A stretch of DNA of 64,000 bases from DQWO01 sp964478545 (GCA_964478545.1 CAYZIS010000004.1:62001-126000); one strand, 5' to 3'. Counted from the stretch's first letter, positions 17,492 through 26,888 are shown. Numbers and translations are program-made. Notes: generated by a model not told the origin, from the letters alone.

Positions 17492-19633
17492 CTAGTGCAT
17501 TCGGTAAACTTCAATAACCCCCTTAACCTGTTCCAGCCTGTTAATTACCTGCTGCAAATGCTTTAGATCGGTGACCCCGATTTTAAACATGCAGACCGCG
17601 TTGCGGTCGATGTTGGTACTTGCCTTGACATCGGAGATATTTGCTTCCTCGGAACTGATAACTGCAGTCATCTCTGCCAGCATGCCTCGGCGATCCTCGC
17701 ACAGTACCCTGATCTTGATCTGATGAGTTGCCTGTTGTCCTAGACTCCAGTTGACCTCAATCTGGCGTTCTGGATCACTTTTTAGCACATATTTACAGTC
17801 CCGACGGTGGATGGTAACTCCCCGGCCCCTGGTAATGAAACCGATGACCGGATCACCCGGGAGTGGATTGCAACATTTGGCAAAGTGAACCATGACGTCA
17901 TCAATGTCTTTTATGCTAATCCCCTCGTTGCTCTGCCGCTTTTTCTTCTGCCGACTTTCTTCCTTGTTCTTCTTCTCCTGCCGGCCGCTTTTCCTGAGTT
18001 CCGGATAAAGCTTGTAAATAATCTGCAACGCCGATATTTTTCCCCTGCCAATGGCTGCCAACAGATTTTCGGCATTGCTCAGGGAAAACTGGGAGGCCAC
18101 TTCATCAAACTTTTTTTGTTTGAAATTCTTGTTGAAGGACAGTTTGTGCCGGAAAAATTCGCGTTCGCATAATTCTCTTCCCAATTCAATACTGCGTTGC
18201 TCCTCCTCTTTTTTTATCCAGTGACGAATTTTATTGCGCGCCTTACTGGTTTTGACAAAGTGAAGCCAGTCTTTATTCGGGTGCTGCTTATTGGAGGTGA
18301 TGATTTCCACTACTTCGCTGGTTTTCAGCTCGTATTTCAGCGCTACCATCCTGCCGGAAACCTTGGCTCCGGCGCAGTGGTCACCGATATTAGAGTGAAT
18401 ACTGTAGGCGAAATCGACGGGGGTTGAGCCTTTGGCCAGTTCTTTAACCGCTCCCTGGGGGGTGAACACGTAGACCGAATCGGCAAAAAGATCAATCTTG
18501 ACCGATTCGAGGAATTCTCCGGCATTGCTGACGTCACCCTGCCATTCAACGACTTGGCGCAACCAGTCAAGTTGTGAACGCTCATCGTCATCCAGTTTAT
18601 AGTTTTCTTTGTATTGCCAGTGGGCGGCAATTCCCATCTCGGCAATTCGGTGCATTTCTTCCGTGCGGATCTGCAGTTCGATTTGTTCGGCGTCAGGACC
18701 AATGACCGTCGTGTGCAGGGACTGGTAGAGGTTGTTTTTCGGCATAGCAATAAAGTCTTTAAATCTACCGGGAACCGGCAGCCAGAGGGAGTGGATGATG
18801 CCTAAGACCGCGTAACAATCCTTGACCGAATGGACAATAATCCGGAAGGCCAGGATATCATAAATCTGTTCAAAGGTGATATTCTGATGGACCATTTTCT
18901 GGTAGATGCTGTAGAGGTGCTTTAATCGGCCGGCGACGGTCCCCTCAATTTTATGGTGATGGAGGTTACGTTCGATAATCTTGATGACTTTACTAATATA
19001 CTCTCGGCTTTCTTCCTTCTTTCGGGATATTTTTTGTTCCAGCTCGGCATAGATAACCGGTTTAAGGTAGCGCAGTGAGAGATCTTCAAGCTCTTGTTTA
19101 ATCCAGGAAATTCCCAGCCTGTTTGCCAGGGGGGCATAGATATCCATGGTTTCCTGGGCAATAGCCTGTTGCCTTTCTGGCCGCTGGAACTGCAGAGTAC
19201 GCATGTTATGAAGCCGGTCGGCAAGTTTGATGATCAGCACCCGGATGTCCTTGACCATGGCCAGAATCATCTTGCGGAAATTTTCGGCCTGCCTTTCTTC
19301 GGAAGTTTTAAAACTGATTTTGCTGATTTTGGTTAACCCCTCCACCAGGGTGGTTACCTCTTCACCGAAACGGGCCGACAGCTCTTCCACCGACGTTAGG
19401 GTGTCTTCCAGGGTGTCATGCAGGAGTCCGGCGGTGACGCTGGCCGCATCCATTTTAAGATCAGTGATGATGTTAGCCACTTCCAGGGGGTGAATCAGGT
19501 AGGGTTCACCAGAAAGCCGCACCTGTCCCTTGTGGGCCAAGGCGCTATAGACATAAGCCTTGCGGATATTGTTGAGATCGGCACCGGGGTTGTATGCCTG
19601 AACTTTATCCAGAATATCATTGAGGCGGGTCAT
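17492..19633 (-). CDS. rel: Bifunctional (p)ppGpp synthetase/hydrolase Rel (RelA/SpoT family)
   Basis: A 713-residue protein, full length for a long RSH enzyme. The N-terminal HD hydrolase domain is intact (His48 in YLIHPLEV, His72-Asp73 in LLHDTLED, LADRLHNM), so hydrolysis is expected. The synthetase domain follows (FKDFIAMPKNNLYQSLHTTV), then TGS (VYVFTPQGAVKELAKGSTPV), a Zn-finger/helical region (CCNPLPGD) and a C-terminal ACT domain. It makes and destroys the stringent-response alarmone. It is 15 bases downstream of the SPOR gene and probably co-transcribed. The start has no strong Shine-Dalgarno, which fits translational coupling. Confidence 0.97.
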   Translation of the reverse strand: MTRLNDILDKVQAYNPGADLNNIRKAYVYSALAHKGQVRLSGEPYLIHPLEVANIITDLKMDAASVTAGLLHDTLEDTLTSVEELSARFGEEVTTLVEGLTKISKISFKTSEERQAENFRKMILAMVKDIRVLIIKLADRLHNMRTLQFQRPERQQAIAQETMDIYAPLANRLGISWIKQELEDLSLRYLKPVIYAELEQKISRKKEESREYISKVIKIIERNLHHHKIEGTVAGRLKHLYSIYQKMVHQNITFEQIYDILAFRIIVHSVKDCYAVLGIIHSLWLPVPGRFKDFIAMPKNNLYQSLHTTVIGPDAEQIELQIRTEEMHRIAEMGIAAHWQYKENYKLDDDERSQLDWLRQVVEWQGDVSNAGEFLESVKIDLFADSVYVFTPQGAVKELAKGSTPVDFAYSIHSNIGDHCAGAKVSGRMVALKYELKTSEVVEIITSNKQHPNKDWLHFVKTSKARNKIRHWIKKEEEQRSIELGRELCEREFFRHKLSFNKNFKQKKFDEVASQFSLSNAENLLAAIGRGKISALQIIYKLYPELRKSGRQEKKNKEESRQKKKRQSNEGISIKDIDDVMVHFAKCCNPLPGDPVIGFITRGRGVTIHRRDCKYVLKSDPERQIEVNWSLGQQATHQIKIRVLCEDRRGMLAEMTAVISSEEANISDVKASTNIDRNAVCMFKIGVTDLKHLQQVINRLEQVKGVIEVYRMH

Positions 19634-19648
19634 GGTGTTCGCATGGTT

Positions 19649-20725
19649 TTAAGGCTGCCAGTTACGGACAAAGGCATCCGGAATTCCCAGCTGCTTGATC
19701 GAACGTAGGGCACTGCGAGGGTAATGATTAAAAGAAAAGCCATCAACCAGCAGGATATGGTGAGGTACGTTGACTGGTTCATGGAAAACCACCGGGGTAA
19801 ATTTTCGGGAGCGGTATTGACTGATCTTTTCCCTGGCGGTAGTCTGGTAGTAAAATGAGCCGACATTGACATAAAACTGGTTGCCGCGGCGGCAGGGGAA
19901 GGGGTCATCCCCCCATTTGTCAATAGTTCTGATGATTTTTCGGGCACTTGCAAGGGTTGGATATGGTCCCAGAAAAACCCGGTGCATGGGGAGCAATCTC
20001 TTCCTGGTGGTTACAAAAGAAGCATAACCATGGTCTTGCAGGATCTGTTGGTAATTTTTCAGGGTCTCAGGGAAAATAAAAATACCAACCTGGATAACAT
20101 AGGCTTTTTCTCCTGGCGTTGCGGCCACTTTCCTGGCCGCTGGGGGTTTGACTATTGTTGATTGTTTGGTTTTTGTCGATTGTTTGTCCATTGGCGATTT
20201 CTGGCCAGCGATTGCAGGGACAGTGGTGGTGGCTGATGCTTGCGCCACCGGGTTTCCCACGGGTTTTGCTGCTGGGAGCTGTTGTTGTCGCTCAGGTTTG
20301 GCTGTTTTTTTCCCGGCTGCCGCTTTGTTGCAGGTTCCGGCTGTTGTCGTTGTCGGTTCAATCGGCGTGACCACTGCAGTTTTTTCCTGTATAGGCGGTA
20401 TTGCAGGTGGCGTGGGCGATTCCTTTTCCATTCCCACCGGATTTTTTTCCACCATTACTTTTACTTCGGGAGGGTGGGGAGCAGAAACCGGTGGTTCCGG
20501 CTTTTTTTCAGTACTTCTGCTGATCGTGGCATCAGGACTTTTGGCTGAGATTGCAGGTGGTGATGAAAGTTCAATGGTTGGCGAAGTGATGGTTTTCCGG
20601 GGTATGCGAACCGGGGAAAAAGTCAGAAAGTAGTAAACCCCGATCAGAGTAAACAGTACCAGAATTATTTCATAGCGAAGCAATGATTCCAGTAGCTTAC
20701 CCTTTGGTTTTTTGGCCATATACAT
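19649..20725 (-). CDS. Membrane-anchored protein with two C-terminal SPOR domains
   Basis: A 358-residue protein; starts at ATG 20725 or, six bases later, ATG 20719. One membrane helix (about residues 19-36) precedes a 190-residue Pro/Thr/Lys-rich linker. Two SPOR-type domains follow: YVIQVGIFIFPETLKNYQQI...HRVFLGPYPTLASARKII, then FYVNVGSFYYQTTAREKI...HHILLVDGFSF. SPOR domains bind denuded septal peptidoglycan, so a cell-envelope or division-site role is likely. The upstream gap (20726-20883) includes an isolated family A end (CATACCGGACAGTC near 20865) right after the EF-G-like stop. Confidence 0.8.
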   Translation of the reverse strand: MYMAKKPKGKLLESLLRYEIILVLFTLIGVYYFLTFSPVRIPRKTITSPTIELSSPPAISAKSPDATISRSTEKKPEPPVSAPHPPEVKVMVEKNPVGMEKESPTPPAIPPIQEKTAVVTPIEPTTTTAGTCNKAAAGKKTAKPERQQQLPAAKPVGNPVAQASATTTVPAIAGQKSPMDKQSTKTKQSTIVKPPAARKVAATPGEKAYVIQVGIFIFPETLKNYQQILQDHGYASFVTTRKRLLPMHRVFLGPYPTLASARKIIRTIDKWGDDPFPCRRGNQFYVNVGSFYYQTTAREKISQYRSRKFTPVVFHEPVNVPHHILLVDGFSFNHYPRSALRSIKQLGIPDAFVRNWQP

Positions 20726-20883
20726 ATCACGGGCCTTCTGGCAGCCGATTTCCTTCGGCAGCCAGAAGGCTGAGAGTTAAAGGGATCAAAACATTTATTC
20801 TCACAGAGAGCACTAAGAACTCAGAGAAAAATCTGAATGACCTTTTCTTCGTGCTACGAAAACATACCGGACAGTCTTGATTA

Positions 20884-22971
20884 TTAGCTATTTTCCTGTT
20901 CGATCCCTGCTTCTTTGATAATCTTTTCCGCCAGATGAGACGGGACTTCATCATAGTGAGAAAATTTCATCGTAAACATGCCCCGGCCACCGGTCAAAGA
21001 GCGTAAATTAGGAGCATATTTCAATACTTCAGCCATGGGAACGCTGGTCTTGATAATTTGGCTGTTGGCCATTGGCTCAACCCCGTTCACTTTCCCCCGG
21101 CGGCTATTCAGGTCACCAATAATGTCACCCATGTAATCATTGGGAACCGTTACTTCCATTTCCATAATGGGTTCGAGCAAAACGGGTTTGGCATCTTTCA
21201 CTCCTTTTTTAAAACCCATGGAAGCGGCAATTTTAAAAGCCATTTCCGAGGAATCAACTGAGTGGTAAGAACCGTCATAAAGGGTTATTTTAAGATCTAC
21301 TACCGGATAGCCGGCAATAACGCCGCCAGCCATAGCTTCAACAACTCCCTTTTCAACCGCCGGGATATACTGGCGGGGGACAACGCCACCGACAATGTTG
21401 TCAACAAACTCAAAGCCGCCGCCACGGGGCAGGGGAGCAATCTCCAGCCAGGTGTCAGCATACTGACCATGGCCACCAGATTGCTTCTTGTGTTTGCCCT
21501 GGACTCTTACCGTTCCCCGGATGGTTTCTTTGTAAGGTACTTTAGGCTCCTGCATCAGTACTTCAACGCCATATTTGCGTTTAAGTTTGTCAACCGTGAC
21601 TTCCACATGAACCTGTCCCATGCCGGAGATGACCAGCTCCTTGGTCTGGGGGTTACGGGTAATCTGGATAGTGGGATCTTCAGCCTGGAGTTTATGGAGG
21701 GCGGCCGTCAGTTTTTCCTCATCTCCCTTGGATTTAGGCTGCAGGGAGAAGGAAATAACCGGTTCCGGAATTTCCAAACCGGCATAGCGGATAGGTTCTT
21801 TTTCATTACAGAGGGTGTCCCAGGTGGTGGTTTCCTTCAGCTTGGCAACCGCGATAATATCGCCGGGGATGCATTCTTCGATGGGCTTTTGCTTACTCCC
21901 CTCTATTTTCAGCAGCTGGCCGATACGTTCCTTCTTGTCTTTGTTGACATTGAGACAGGCGGAATCTGAATGCAGTGTGCCGGAATAAACCCGGAAAAGT
22001 GAAAGCTGGCCGGTAAACGGATCAGTGATGCTTTTGAAAACCAGTCCGGAAAATGGCTGGTCAGCACCTACCTGTCGAATTATTTCCTCATCGGTTTTTG
22101 GATCAAAACCATAAACTTCTCCTCTCTCGACCGGAGAAGGGATGCAGATAGGAAGATAATCCAGTAACTGGGCAATACCAATATTTTTTAAAGCTGAACC
22201 GCAGACGACCGGAATAAATTTTCCGGTTATGGTTCCTTCATGGAGGGCGTCATGAATTTCCTGCTCAGTTATTTCCTCTCCCCCCAGGTATTTTTCAATC
22301 AGTTCGTCATCGGCTTCAACCACCCGTTCGATCATTTTTTCCCGTTCACTCATGACCTCGTCCTGCATGTCAGCGGGGATATCGATGACTTTGAAATTGC
22401 CACTCTGGTCATTGGCATAGCTGTAGGCTTTCAGTTTGATCAGGTCCACAATTCCTGAAAATGAGTCTTCCAGGCCAATGGGTAGTTGCAGGACGGCGGT
22501 GTTGCATTTAAAGGTTTTTTCCATTTCATCAATGGCCCGGAAAAAACTGGCCCGTTCCCGATCCAGTTTACTGATGAAAGCAATCTTGGGCAGCTCGAAT
22601 TCTTCAGTAAATTTCCAGACAGCTTCAGTCTGTACTTTTACCCCGGAGATAGCACTGACGATGAGAACCGCGCCGCCGGCAATTCGCATACAGGAGCGGG
22701 TATCCATGATGAAATTGGCATACCCGGGAGTGTCAATAATATTGACATGCTTTCCCTGCCAGTCAAGATGATGAATGGACGAAGAAATAGTAATATTCCG
22801 TTTGATTTCCTCAGGTTCGTAATCCAGAACGGAGGTGCCCTGATCTACGCTCCCCAGGCGATCAGTGGCTTTGGCAGTAAAGAGCATGGCTTCCGCCAGG
22901 GAGGTCTTCCCGGCTCCACCATGGGCGATGATGGCAACATTTCGGATGTCTTCAGATTTATAGGCTTTCAT
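20884..22971 (-). CDS. EF-G-like translational GTPase (EF-G2/FusA2 type)
   Basis: A 695-residue protein with all EF-G domains in order: G domain, domain II, III, IV (about 480-600) and V. GTPase motifs differ from translocase EF-G: G1 is HGGAGKTSL rather than HIDAGKTT, G2 region RNITISSS rather than RGITI, G3 DTPGYANF rather than DTPGHVDF, and G4 SKLDRERA rather than NKMDR. This matches the second EF-G-like lineage of many Deltaproteobacteria, actinobacteria and Thermus, which is not part of the str operon. A strong GGAAAGGAG precedes the ATG. It could act in translation under stress or ribosome release; its own role is not established. No tufA or rpsG lies nearby. Confidence 0.9.
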   Translation of the reverse strand: MKAYKSEDIRNVAIIAHGGAGKTSLAEAMLFTAKATDRLGSVDQGTSVLDYEPEEIKRNITISSSIHHLDWQGKHVNIIDTPGYANFIMDTRSCMRIAGGAVLIVSAISGVKVQTEAVWKFTEEFELPKIAFISKLDRERASFFRAIDEMEKTFKCNTAVLQLPIGLEDSFSGIVDLIKLKAYSYANDQSGNFKVIDIPADMQDEVMSEREKMIERVVEADDELIEKYLGGEEITEQEIHDALHEGTITGKFIPVVCGSALKNIGIAQLLDYLPICIPSPVERGEVYGFDPKTDEEIIRQVGADQPFSGLVFKSITDPFTGQLSLFRVYSGTLHSDSACLNVNKDKKERIGQLLKIEGSKQKPIEECIPGDIIAVAKLKETTTWDTLCNEKEPIRYAGLEIPEPVISFSLQPKSKGDEEKLTAALHKLQAEDPTIQITRNPQTKELVISGMGQVHVEVTVDKLKRKYGVEVLMQEPKVPYKETIRGTVRVQGKHKKQSGGHGQYADTWLEIAPLPRGGGFEFVDNIVGGVVPRQYIPAVEKGVVEAMAGGVIAGYPVVDLKITLYDGSYHSVDSSEMAFKIAASMGFKKGVKDAKPVLLEPIMEMEVTVPNDYMGDIIGDLNSRRGKVNGVEPMANSQIIKTSVPMAEVLKYAPNLRSLTGGRGMFTMKFSHYDEVPSHLAEKIIKEAGIEQENS

Positions 22972-23190
22972 ATTTTCTTCCTTTTCTCCTTTCCACGGCA
23001 GAATAAGCTCGACAATTGATATTCACCCACTACTTTTTTTGCCGTTAAAAGTCAAGGTTTTAGTTCTTTTCATGTATCAGATTTGGGTTGCTTTACCCGT
23101 CTGCATCAGGCACAATAGAGATGTCTCTTCAACATGACTGTCAAGATGACAGTGCGAGGAGCGAAAAACTTGGAAAAGGAGTAAAGAAAA

Positions 23191-24300
23191 ATGGCTTCGA
23201 GCGTCTATTTTGCTGATCTGCGGACCTCAGTGCGGAATAATCTTTTTGCCAAAATTAAGCAGTTACTGAACAAACTGGAATTGTCGGACAGTGTGCGGAC
23301 CAATACCATGACGGCCATAAAAATCCATTTTGGTGAGGAAGGGAATGCTTCATTTATCCGGCCACTTTTTGTCCGTCCGGTAGTGGAAATGGTTAAAGAG
23401 CTGGGAGGGAAGCCATTTGTTACTGACAGTAATACGTTGTATGTGGGCTCCCGCAGTGATGCGGTTACCCATTTGCAGACCGCAGCCCGTCATGGTTTCA
23501 ATTTGACCGTGTTGGATGCCCCGGTGATCATTGCCGATGGTCTGCGGGGTAACAGCTCGGCTGCCGTCAGGATTGAAAAAAAACATATTGAGACCGCTAA
23601 AATTGCCCAGGAAATTGCCAATGCGGAGGCGATGGTGGTCATGAGCCATTTCAAGGGCCATGAATTGCCCGGCTTTGGGGGGGCGTTGAAAAACCTGGGG
23701 ATGGGTTGTGCCTGCCGGGAGGGGAAATTGCAGCAGCATTCCAATATCAGCCCCAAGGTTACCCGGCGCAAATGTATTGGTTGTGGAGAATGCCAACGCT
23801 GGTGCCCGGCTGGGGCCATTACCATCACTGAAGAAAAAAAGGCTGTTATTGATCCGGAAACTTGCATCGGTTGTGGTGAGTGTATTGTTGTCTGCCCCCA
23901 GCAGGCGGTTGCCATTCGCTGGAATGAAACTATTCCGGTTTTCCAGGAAAAGATGGTGGAATATGCTTACGCTGCCTGCGCCGGAAAACGGGAAAATGTG
24001 CTTTTCCTGAATTTCGTTGTCCAGGTGAGCCCGGCCTGTGATTGTTACAGTCATAATGATCAGCCAGTTGTTCCTGATATCGGGATTTTGGCTTCCCGTG
24101 ATCCTGTCGCCCTTGACCAGGCTTGTGCCGACTTGGTTAATGCGGCTCCGGGGATTGCCGGGAGTGCCCTGGGAGACAATATTGATTCGGGGGTTGATAA
24201 ATTTCAGCTGCTTTACCCGAAAGTGGACTGGCGGATACAGCTGCAGCACGCAGAGGAAATCGGTCTTGGGGTCAGGGAGTATGTCTTGGAGCGACTGTAG
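23191..24300 (+). CDS. DUF362 protein with two 4Fe-4S ferredoxin clusters
   Basis: A 369-residue protein with a DUF362 domain (IKIHFGEEGNASFIRP, VTDSNTLYVGSRSDAV, SHFKGHELPGFGGALKNLGMG) interrupted at about residues 190-235 by a bacterial two-cluster ferredoxin domain (CIGCGECQRWCPAG and CIGCGECIVVCPQQ). It ends with DPVALDQACADLV. The family is frequent in strict anaerobes and annotated only as Fe-S cluster binding, probably cytoplasmic electron transfer. GGAAAAGGAG precedes the ATG. Standalone gene, divergent from the EF-G-like gene; a small TGTCAagaTGACA hairpin lies in the 220-base gap. Confidence 0.9.
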   Translation: MASSVYFADLRTSVRNNLFAKIKQLLNKLELSDSVRTNTMTAIKIHFGEEGNASFIRPLFVRPVVEMVKELGGKPFVTDSNTLYVGSRSDAVTHLQTAARHGFNLTVLDAPVIIADGLRGNSSAAVRIEKKHIETAKIAQEIANAEAMVVMSHFKGHELPGFGGALKNLGMGCACREGKLQQHSNISPKVTRRKCIGCGECQRWCPAGAITITEEKKAVIDPETCIGCGECIVVCPQQAVAIRWNETIPVFQEKMVEYAYAACAGKRENVLFLNFVVQVSPACDCYSHNDQPVVPDIGILASRDPVALDQACADLVNAAPGIAGSALGDNIDSGVDKFQLLYPKVDWRIQLQHAEEIGLGVREYVLERL

Positions 24301-24388
24301 GCTACCTTTAAAAATGGCCTTTTTGCTCGATTACGGCGTTAGGCTCAAATTATAATCTTCAAAATATGAAATATATTCCTGCACAGCA

Positions 24389-24630
24389 GTGTCCGGCTAG
24401 AAAGTTGCGTACTGTCAACCGGAGCTGATTTCAGCGCTTTTTGGCGCTTGATTGCCTGTTTTTCCAGCGGCTCATTATGCTAAAGTTGCCAAACTCGCCC
24501 TGTAGGGCTCAAACATGGCAACTTTCACGCTCCAATCGCCAGGAAAAGCAACGGGCTACCCTCACGATGTCGCGCTTGAAACAGCACCGGTTGCCGATAT
24601 TGAACACGACGTAAAAAGCATACCGGACAG
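24389..24630 (+). repeat. Family A non-coding element, copy A1 (about 242 bp)
   Basis: Runs from GTGTCCGG (24389) to ACCGGACA (24622-24629), inverted ends of a MITE-like element. The core holds the hairpin AGCGC-(TTTTTG)-GCGCT and a long stem AAAGTTGCC / GGCAACTTT capped by GCCCTgtAGGGC. The same structure with paired base changes occurs at 31220-31416 and, inverted, at 51249-51487. No coding capacity. Together with flanks it fills the gap 24301-24834 before rpsF. Confidence 0.8.
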
Positions 24631-24652
24631 TACTGATTCCTGTGGTTATAAT
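24624..24652 (+). promoter_or_regulatory. Possible rpsF-operon promoter using the end of element A1 as -35
   Basis: CGGACA (24624-24629, part of the A1 right end) lies 17 bases before a perfect TATAAT (24647-24652). The -35 matches TTGACA at four of six positions. It would start transcription near 24659, upstream of the hairpin at 24706 and of rpsF at 24835. Confidence 0.4.
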
Positions 24653-24705
24653 TTTCGCCTGCCTTGTACTCAAACAAAAATTCTAATTTTTCAAGACAGC
24701 CTTAT

Positions 24706-24747
24706 AGTATTATTCCCGAAAAAACTTCAGGGATAATACTTGATTTT
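24706..24747 (+). terminator. Hairpin with T-run in the rpsF leader
   Basis: AGTATTATTCCC pairs with GGGATAATACT (one bulged T), then TGATTTTTTT. It is either an intrinsic terminator of upstream read-through or an attenuator between the predicted promoter and rpsF. Confidence 0.6.
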
Positions 24748-24750
24748 TTT

Positions 24751-24834
24751 CTGTGATTAGTGTATCAAATCACGCTTTACTTCCCCTTGCTCCGGTTTGG
24801 GGCTATTTTAAACTCATAAGGAGGAATTGGTTAC
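24751..24834 (+). promoter_or_regulatory. rpsF: rpsF leader, possible S6:S18 autoregulatory site
   Basis: The leader has GTGATT/AATCAC and CCCC(24783-24786)...GGGG(24799-24802) hairpins, the second enclosing a CCG. Leaders of rpsF-rpsR operons in many bacteria carry an RNA hairpin with a CCG-containing bulge bound by S6:S18. The similarity here is only by eye. AAGGAGGA is the ribosome site. Confidence 0.2.
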
Positions 24835-25287
24835 ATGGCAGAGGAAATGAGAAAGTATGAGCTCCTTTACATCCATCCGGGGACCTTGGATGATGGAGGG
24901 GTTAAAAAGGTTGATGACCGATTGGTGGAGATTGCTGAGCAGCTTGGGGCCAGGCTTTTTTACCGGGATGACTGGGGGGTAAAACCTCTTGCTTATCGGG
25001 TGAAAAAGTATCTGGAAGGACGTTATATCCTGATGCGTTTTGCCGCCACGATTGAATGCCTGCAGGAATTTGAGCGTCATCTGAAAATTATGGATGAGGT
25101 TATCAAGTTTATTACCGTTCGCCTGCCGGATGATTATGACGAAAGCAAAGATCAGCCTGCTGAACCGGATGAAGTTGTGGAAGAGCCGGTGGTAACTGAT
25201 GATGTGAAGGCTGAAGTGGAGGAGGAAACTCCGGTTGTGGCTGAAGTTGCAGAGACCAAAACCGAAGCCGAGGCTGAGACGAAATAG
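24835..25287 (+). CDS. rpsF: 30S ribosomal protein S6
   Basis: A 150-residue protein. Residues 1 to about 98 are S6 (MRKYELLYIHPGTLDDGGV, DDWGVKPLAYRVKKYLEGRY). The remaining 50 residues are an acidic Glu/Val/Ala-rich low-complexity tail absent from most S6 proteins. First gene of an rpsF-rpsR-DUF2232-rplI cluster; strong AAGGAGGA. Confidence 0.97.
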   Translation: MAEEMRKYELLYIHPGTLDDGGVKKVDDRLVEIAEQLGARLFYRDDWGVKPLAYRVKKYLEGRYILMRFAATIECLQEFERHLKIMDEVIKFITVRLPDDYDESKDQPAEPDEVVEEPVVTDDVKAEVEEETPVVAEVAETKTEAEAETK

Positions 25288-25338
25288 TAGAAGTAGAATT
25301 GATACTTGATGATTCAAGTTGAAGATTGAGAGGTAGTA

Positions 25339-25617
25339 ATGGCTTTCCAAAGAGGTAAAACTAATCGTCCGCAGCGGCGGCGCCGGGCATTCGTGAGCCG
25401 GAAGAAATATTGTCGTTTTTGTGCCGACAGCTCAATAAAAATTGATTATAAAGATATTCGCTTGTTGCGTTATTATGTTAGTGAGAAGGGAAAAATTGTC
25501 CCAAAGAGGATATCCGGGACCTGTTCCAGTCATCAGCGTGAATTGTCGACGGCCATAAAGAGGGCCAGGAATATTGCTCTGCTGCCTTTCGCGCAGATGA
25601 CTCCTAAACCGATGTAG
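25339..25617 (+). CDS. rpsR: 30S ribosomal protein S18
   Basis: A 92-residue protein with an Arg-rich start (RPQRRRRAF), KYCRFCAD, IDYKDIRLLRYYVSEKGKI and PKRISGTCSSHQRELSTAIK, all S18 signatures. Sits 51 bases after rpsF; S6 and S18 form a heterodimer on the 30S platform. GAGGTA precedes the ATG. Confidence 0.97.
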   Translation: MAFQRGKTNRPQRRRRAFVSRKKYCRFCADSSIKIDYKDIRLLRYYVSEKGKIVPKRISGTCSSHQRELSTAIKRARNIALLPFAQMTPKPM

Positions 25618-25675
25618 TGGTTGTAATCAGGATTTTTGCTGAAAATCTAAGGTTGTTTGCTCATAAGACAGAATT

Positions 25676-26641
25676 GTGGTAACTGACTATTCCTTTCCTT
25701 CCAGGATGTTTATTCTGGGGGTTGTTGTGACGACCTGCTTTTTTATCGCTGCAGTTGCCGTTCCGTTCCTTGGTTTTGTGCCGGGTTTGTTAACTATGGT
25801 TCCAGCGGTATATTTGGGTGTATCGACCCGGTATCGATGGCTGCCCTTGTCTATCGTGGCCCTCAGCACGGTGCTTTTATACCTGTTTTTTCACCAGGGT
25901 GGGCCGGTATTGGGTTATCTGCTTGAATACGGTCTTCCGGCCGTGATGCTGAGTGAAGTGGCCCGCAAGCACTCTACCCGGTTGCGGGTTATGGCGGTGG
26001 CTGCTGGCGCCTGTGTCGGTATTGTTCTGCTGGCTGTTTTTTTCTACGCCTTTCAGTCGTCGATGACTCCTATGACGGTGGTGCAACAGGCTTTCCAGGC
26101 AAACCTTGAGATGGTGCAACAGGTGTACCAGGATATGGGCATGGCAAAAGAGCAGCTGGCCTTTTTGCATGATTCCTCTCCGGTGTTGGGGTATTGGGTG
26201 GGTATGTTGTTCCCCTCCCTGTTTTTTGGCGCTTACTTTTCACTCAATGGCTTGACTATGGTGATGGTCAGTTTGCTGGGTCGTTGGCGCCATACTTCCA
26301 TCAGTTGGGGCAAAGGTTCTTTATTCGAGAACTTTGCTGTTTACCAGCAGACTATCTGGATTTTGATTGGTTTGTGGGTGGCAGTGCTGCTTCCAAGGGT
26401 CCCGGAACTAATCAGGTTCTTTCTTTTTAATGGCATTGTTGTCCTGGTATTCTTTTACCTTCTCCAGGGAATGGCCATTATCCATTGTTACCTGAAAAAA
26501 TTTCAGGTGGGAGCCGGCGGCCGGGTTTTTATCTACTTTCTGCTTTTTGCGTTTCACTTTTTGTTGGTGGCCGTAGCAATGATCGGCTTGTTTGATATGT
26601 GGGTGGATTTTCGCAAGTTTGTCCGGCAAGTCAAGAGCTAG
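25676..26641 (+). CDS. DUF2232 polytopic membrane protein
   Basis: A 321-residue protein from GTG 25676; an ATG at 25706 with AGG just before it is an alternative. About eight hydrophobic segments spread over the length, with little soluble sequence. The position between rpsR and rplI is typical for DUF2232 (YybS-like) proteins in Desulfobacterota and Firmicutes, and the hydrophobic pattern fits. Molecular function is unknown; membrane transport has been suggested for the family only by fold. Confidence 0.75.
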   Translation: MVTDYSFPSRMFILGVVVTTCFFIAAVAVPFLGFVPGLLTMVPAVYLGVSTRYRWLPLSIVALSTVLLYLFFHQGGPVLGYLLEYGLPAVMLSEVARKHSTRLRVMAVAAGACVGIVLLAVFFYAFQSSMTPMTVVQQAFQANLEMVQQVYQDMGMAKEQLAFLHDSSPVLGYWVGMLFPSLFFGAYFSLNGLTMVMVSLLGRWRHTSISWGKGSLFENFAVYQQTIWILIGLWVAVLLPRVPELIRFFLFNGIVVLVFFYLLQGMAIIHCYLKKFQVGAGGRVFIYFLLFAFHFLLVAVAMIGLFDMWVDFRKFVRQVKS

Positions 26642-26682
26642 AAAATATCAGTCCGTTTTCACCGGGCTGTTTGTTAATGTAT

Positions 26683-26846
26683 CCTAAATTGAGCGGTTAG
26701 TTTTTAGCCGTTAGCTACTGGTTCAATGATTACAGGATCTTTACGATTACGAACTGTCATCTGTCAGGTCTTATTGTTCATGAACGTAATGTCTTGATTT
26801 TTTGAAGCTAAATGCTGATAGCTAACTGCTAATCGCTTAGCTTAGG
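26683..26846 (+). repeat. Family E non-coding element, copy E1 (164 bp)
   Basis: Bounded by CCTAAATTGAGCGGTTAG (left) and TAATCGCTTAGCTTAGG (right), inverted versions of each other. The same element, 164-166 bp, occurs at 55358-55521 and inverted at 40628-40793, sharing the interior ATTCATGAACGTAATGTCTT-like segment. It sits 40 bases before rplI, so it lies in that gene's mRNA leader if transcription comes from upstream. Confidence 0.75.
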
Positions 26847-26888
26847 TGTATATAGCCAAGTTTTTCTATTTTTTGGAGGATAAGTACA

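Noticed and set aside
23350..24249. A 299-codon minus-strand frame opposite the DUF362 gene
   Set aside because: The + strand frame has clear ferredoxin and DUF362 motifs; the antisense product has none.
24389..24630. Family A as a CRISPR-like or integron attC site
   Set aside because: Copies lie singly between housekeeping genes, with no integrase, cassette order or core GTTRRRY/RYYYAAC sites.
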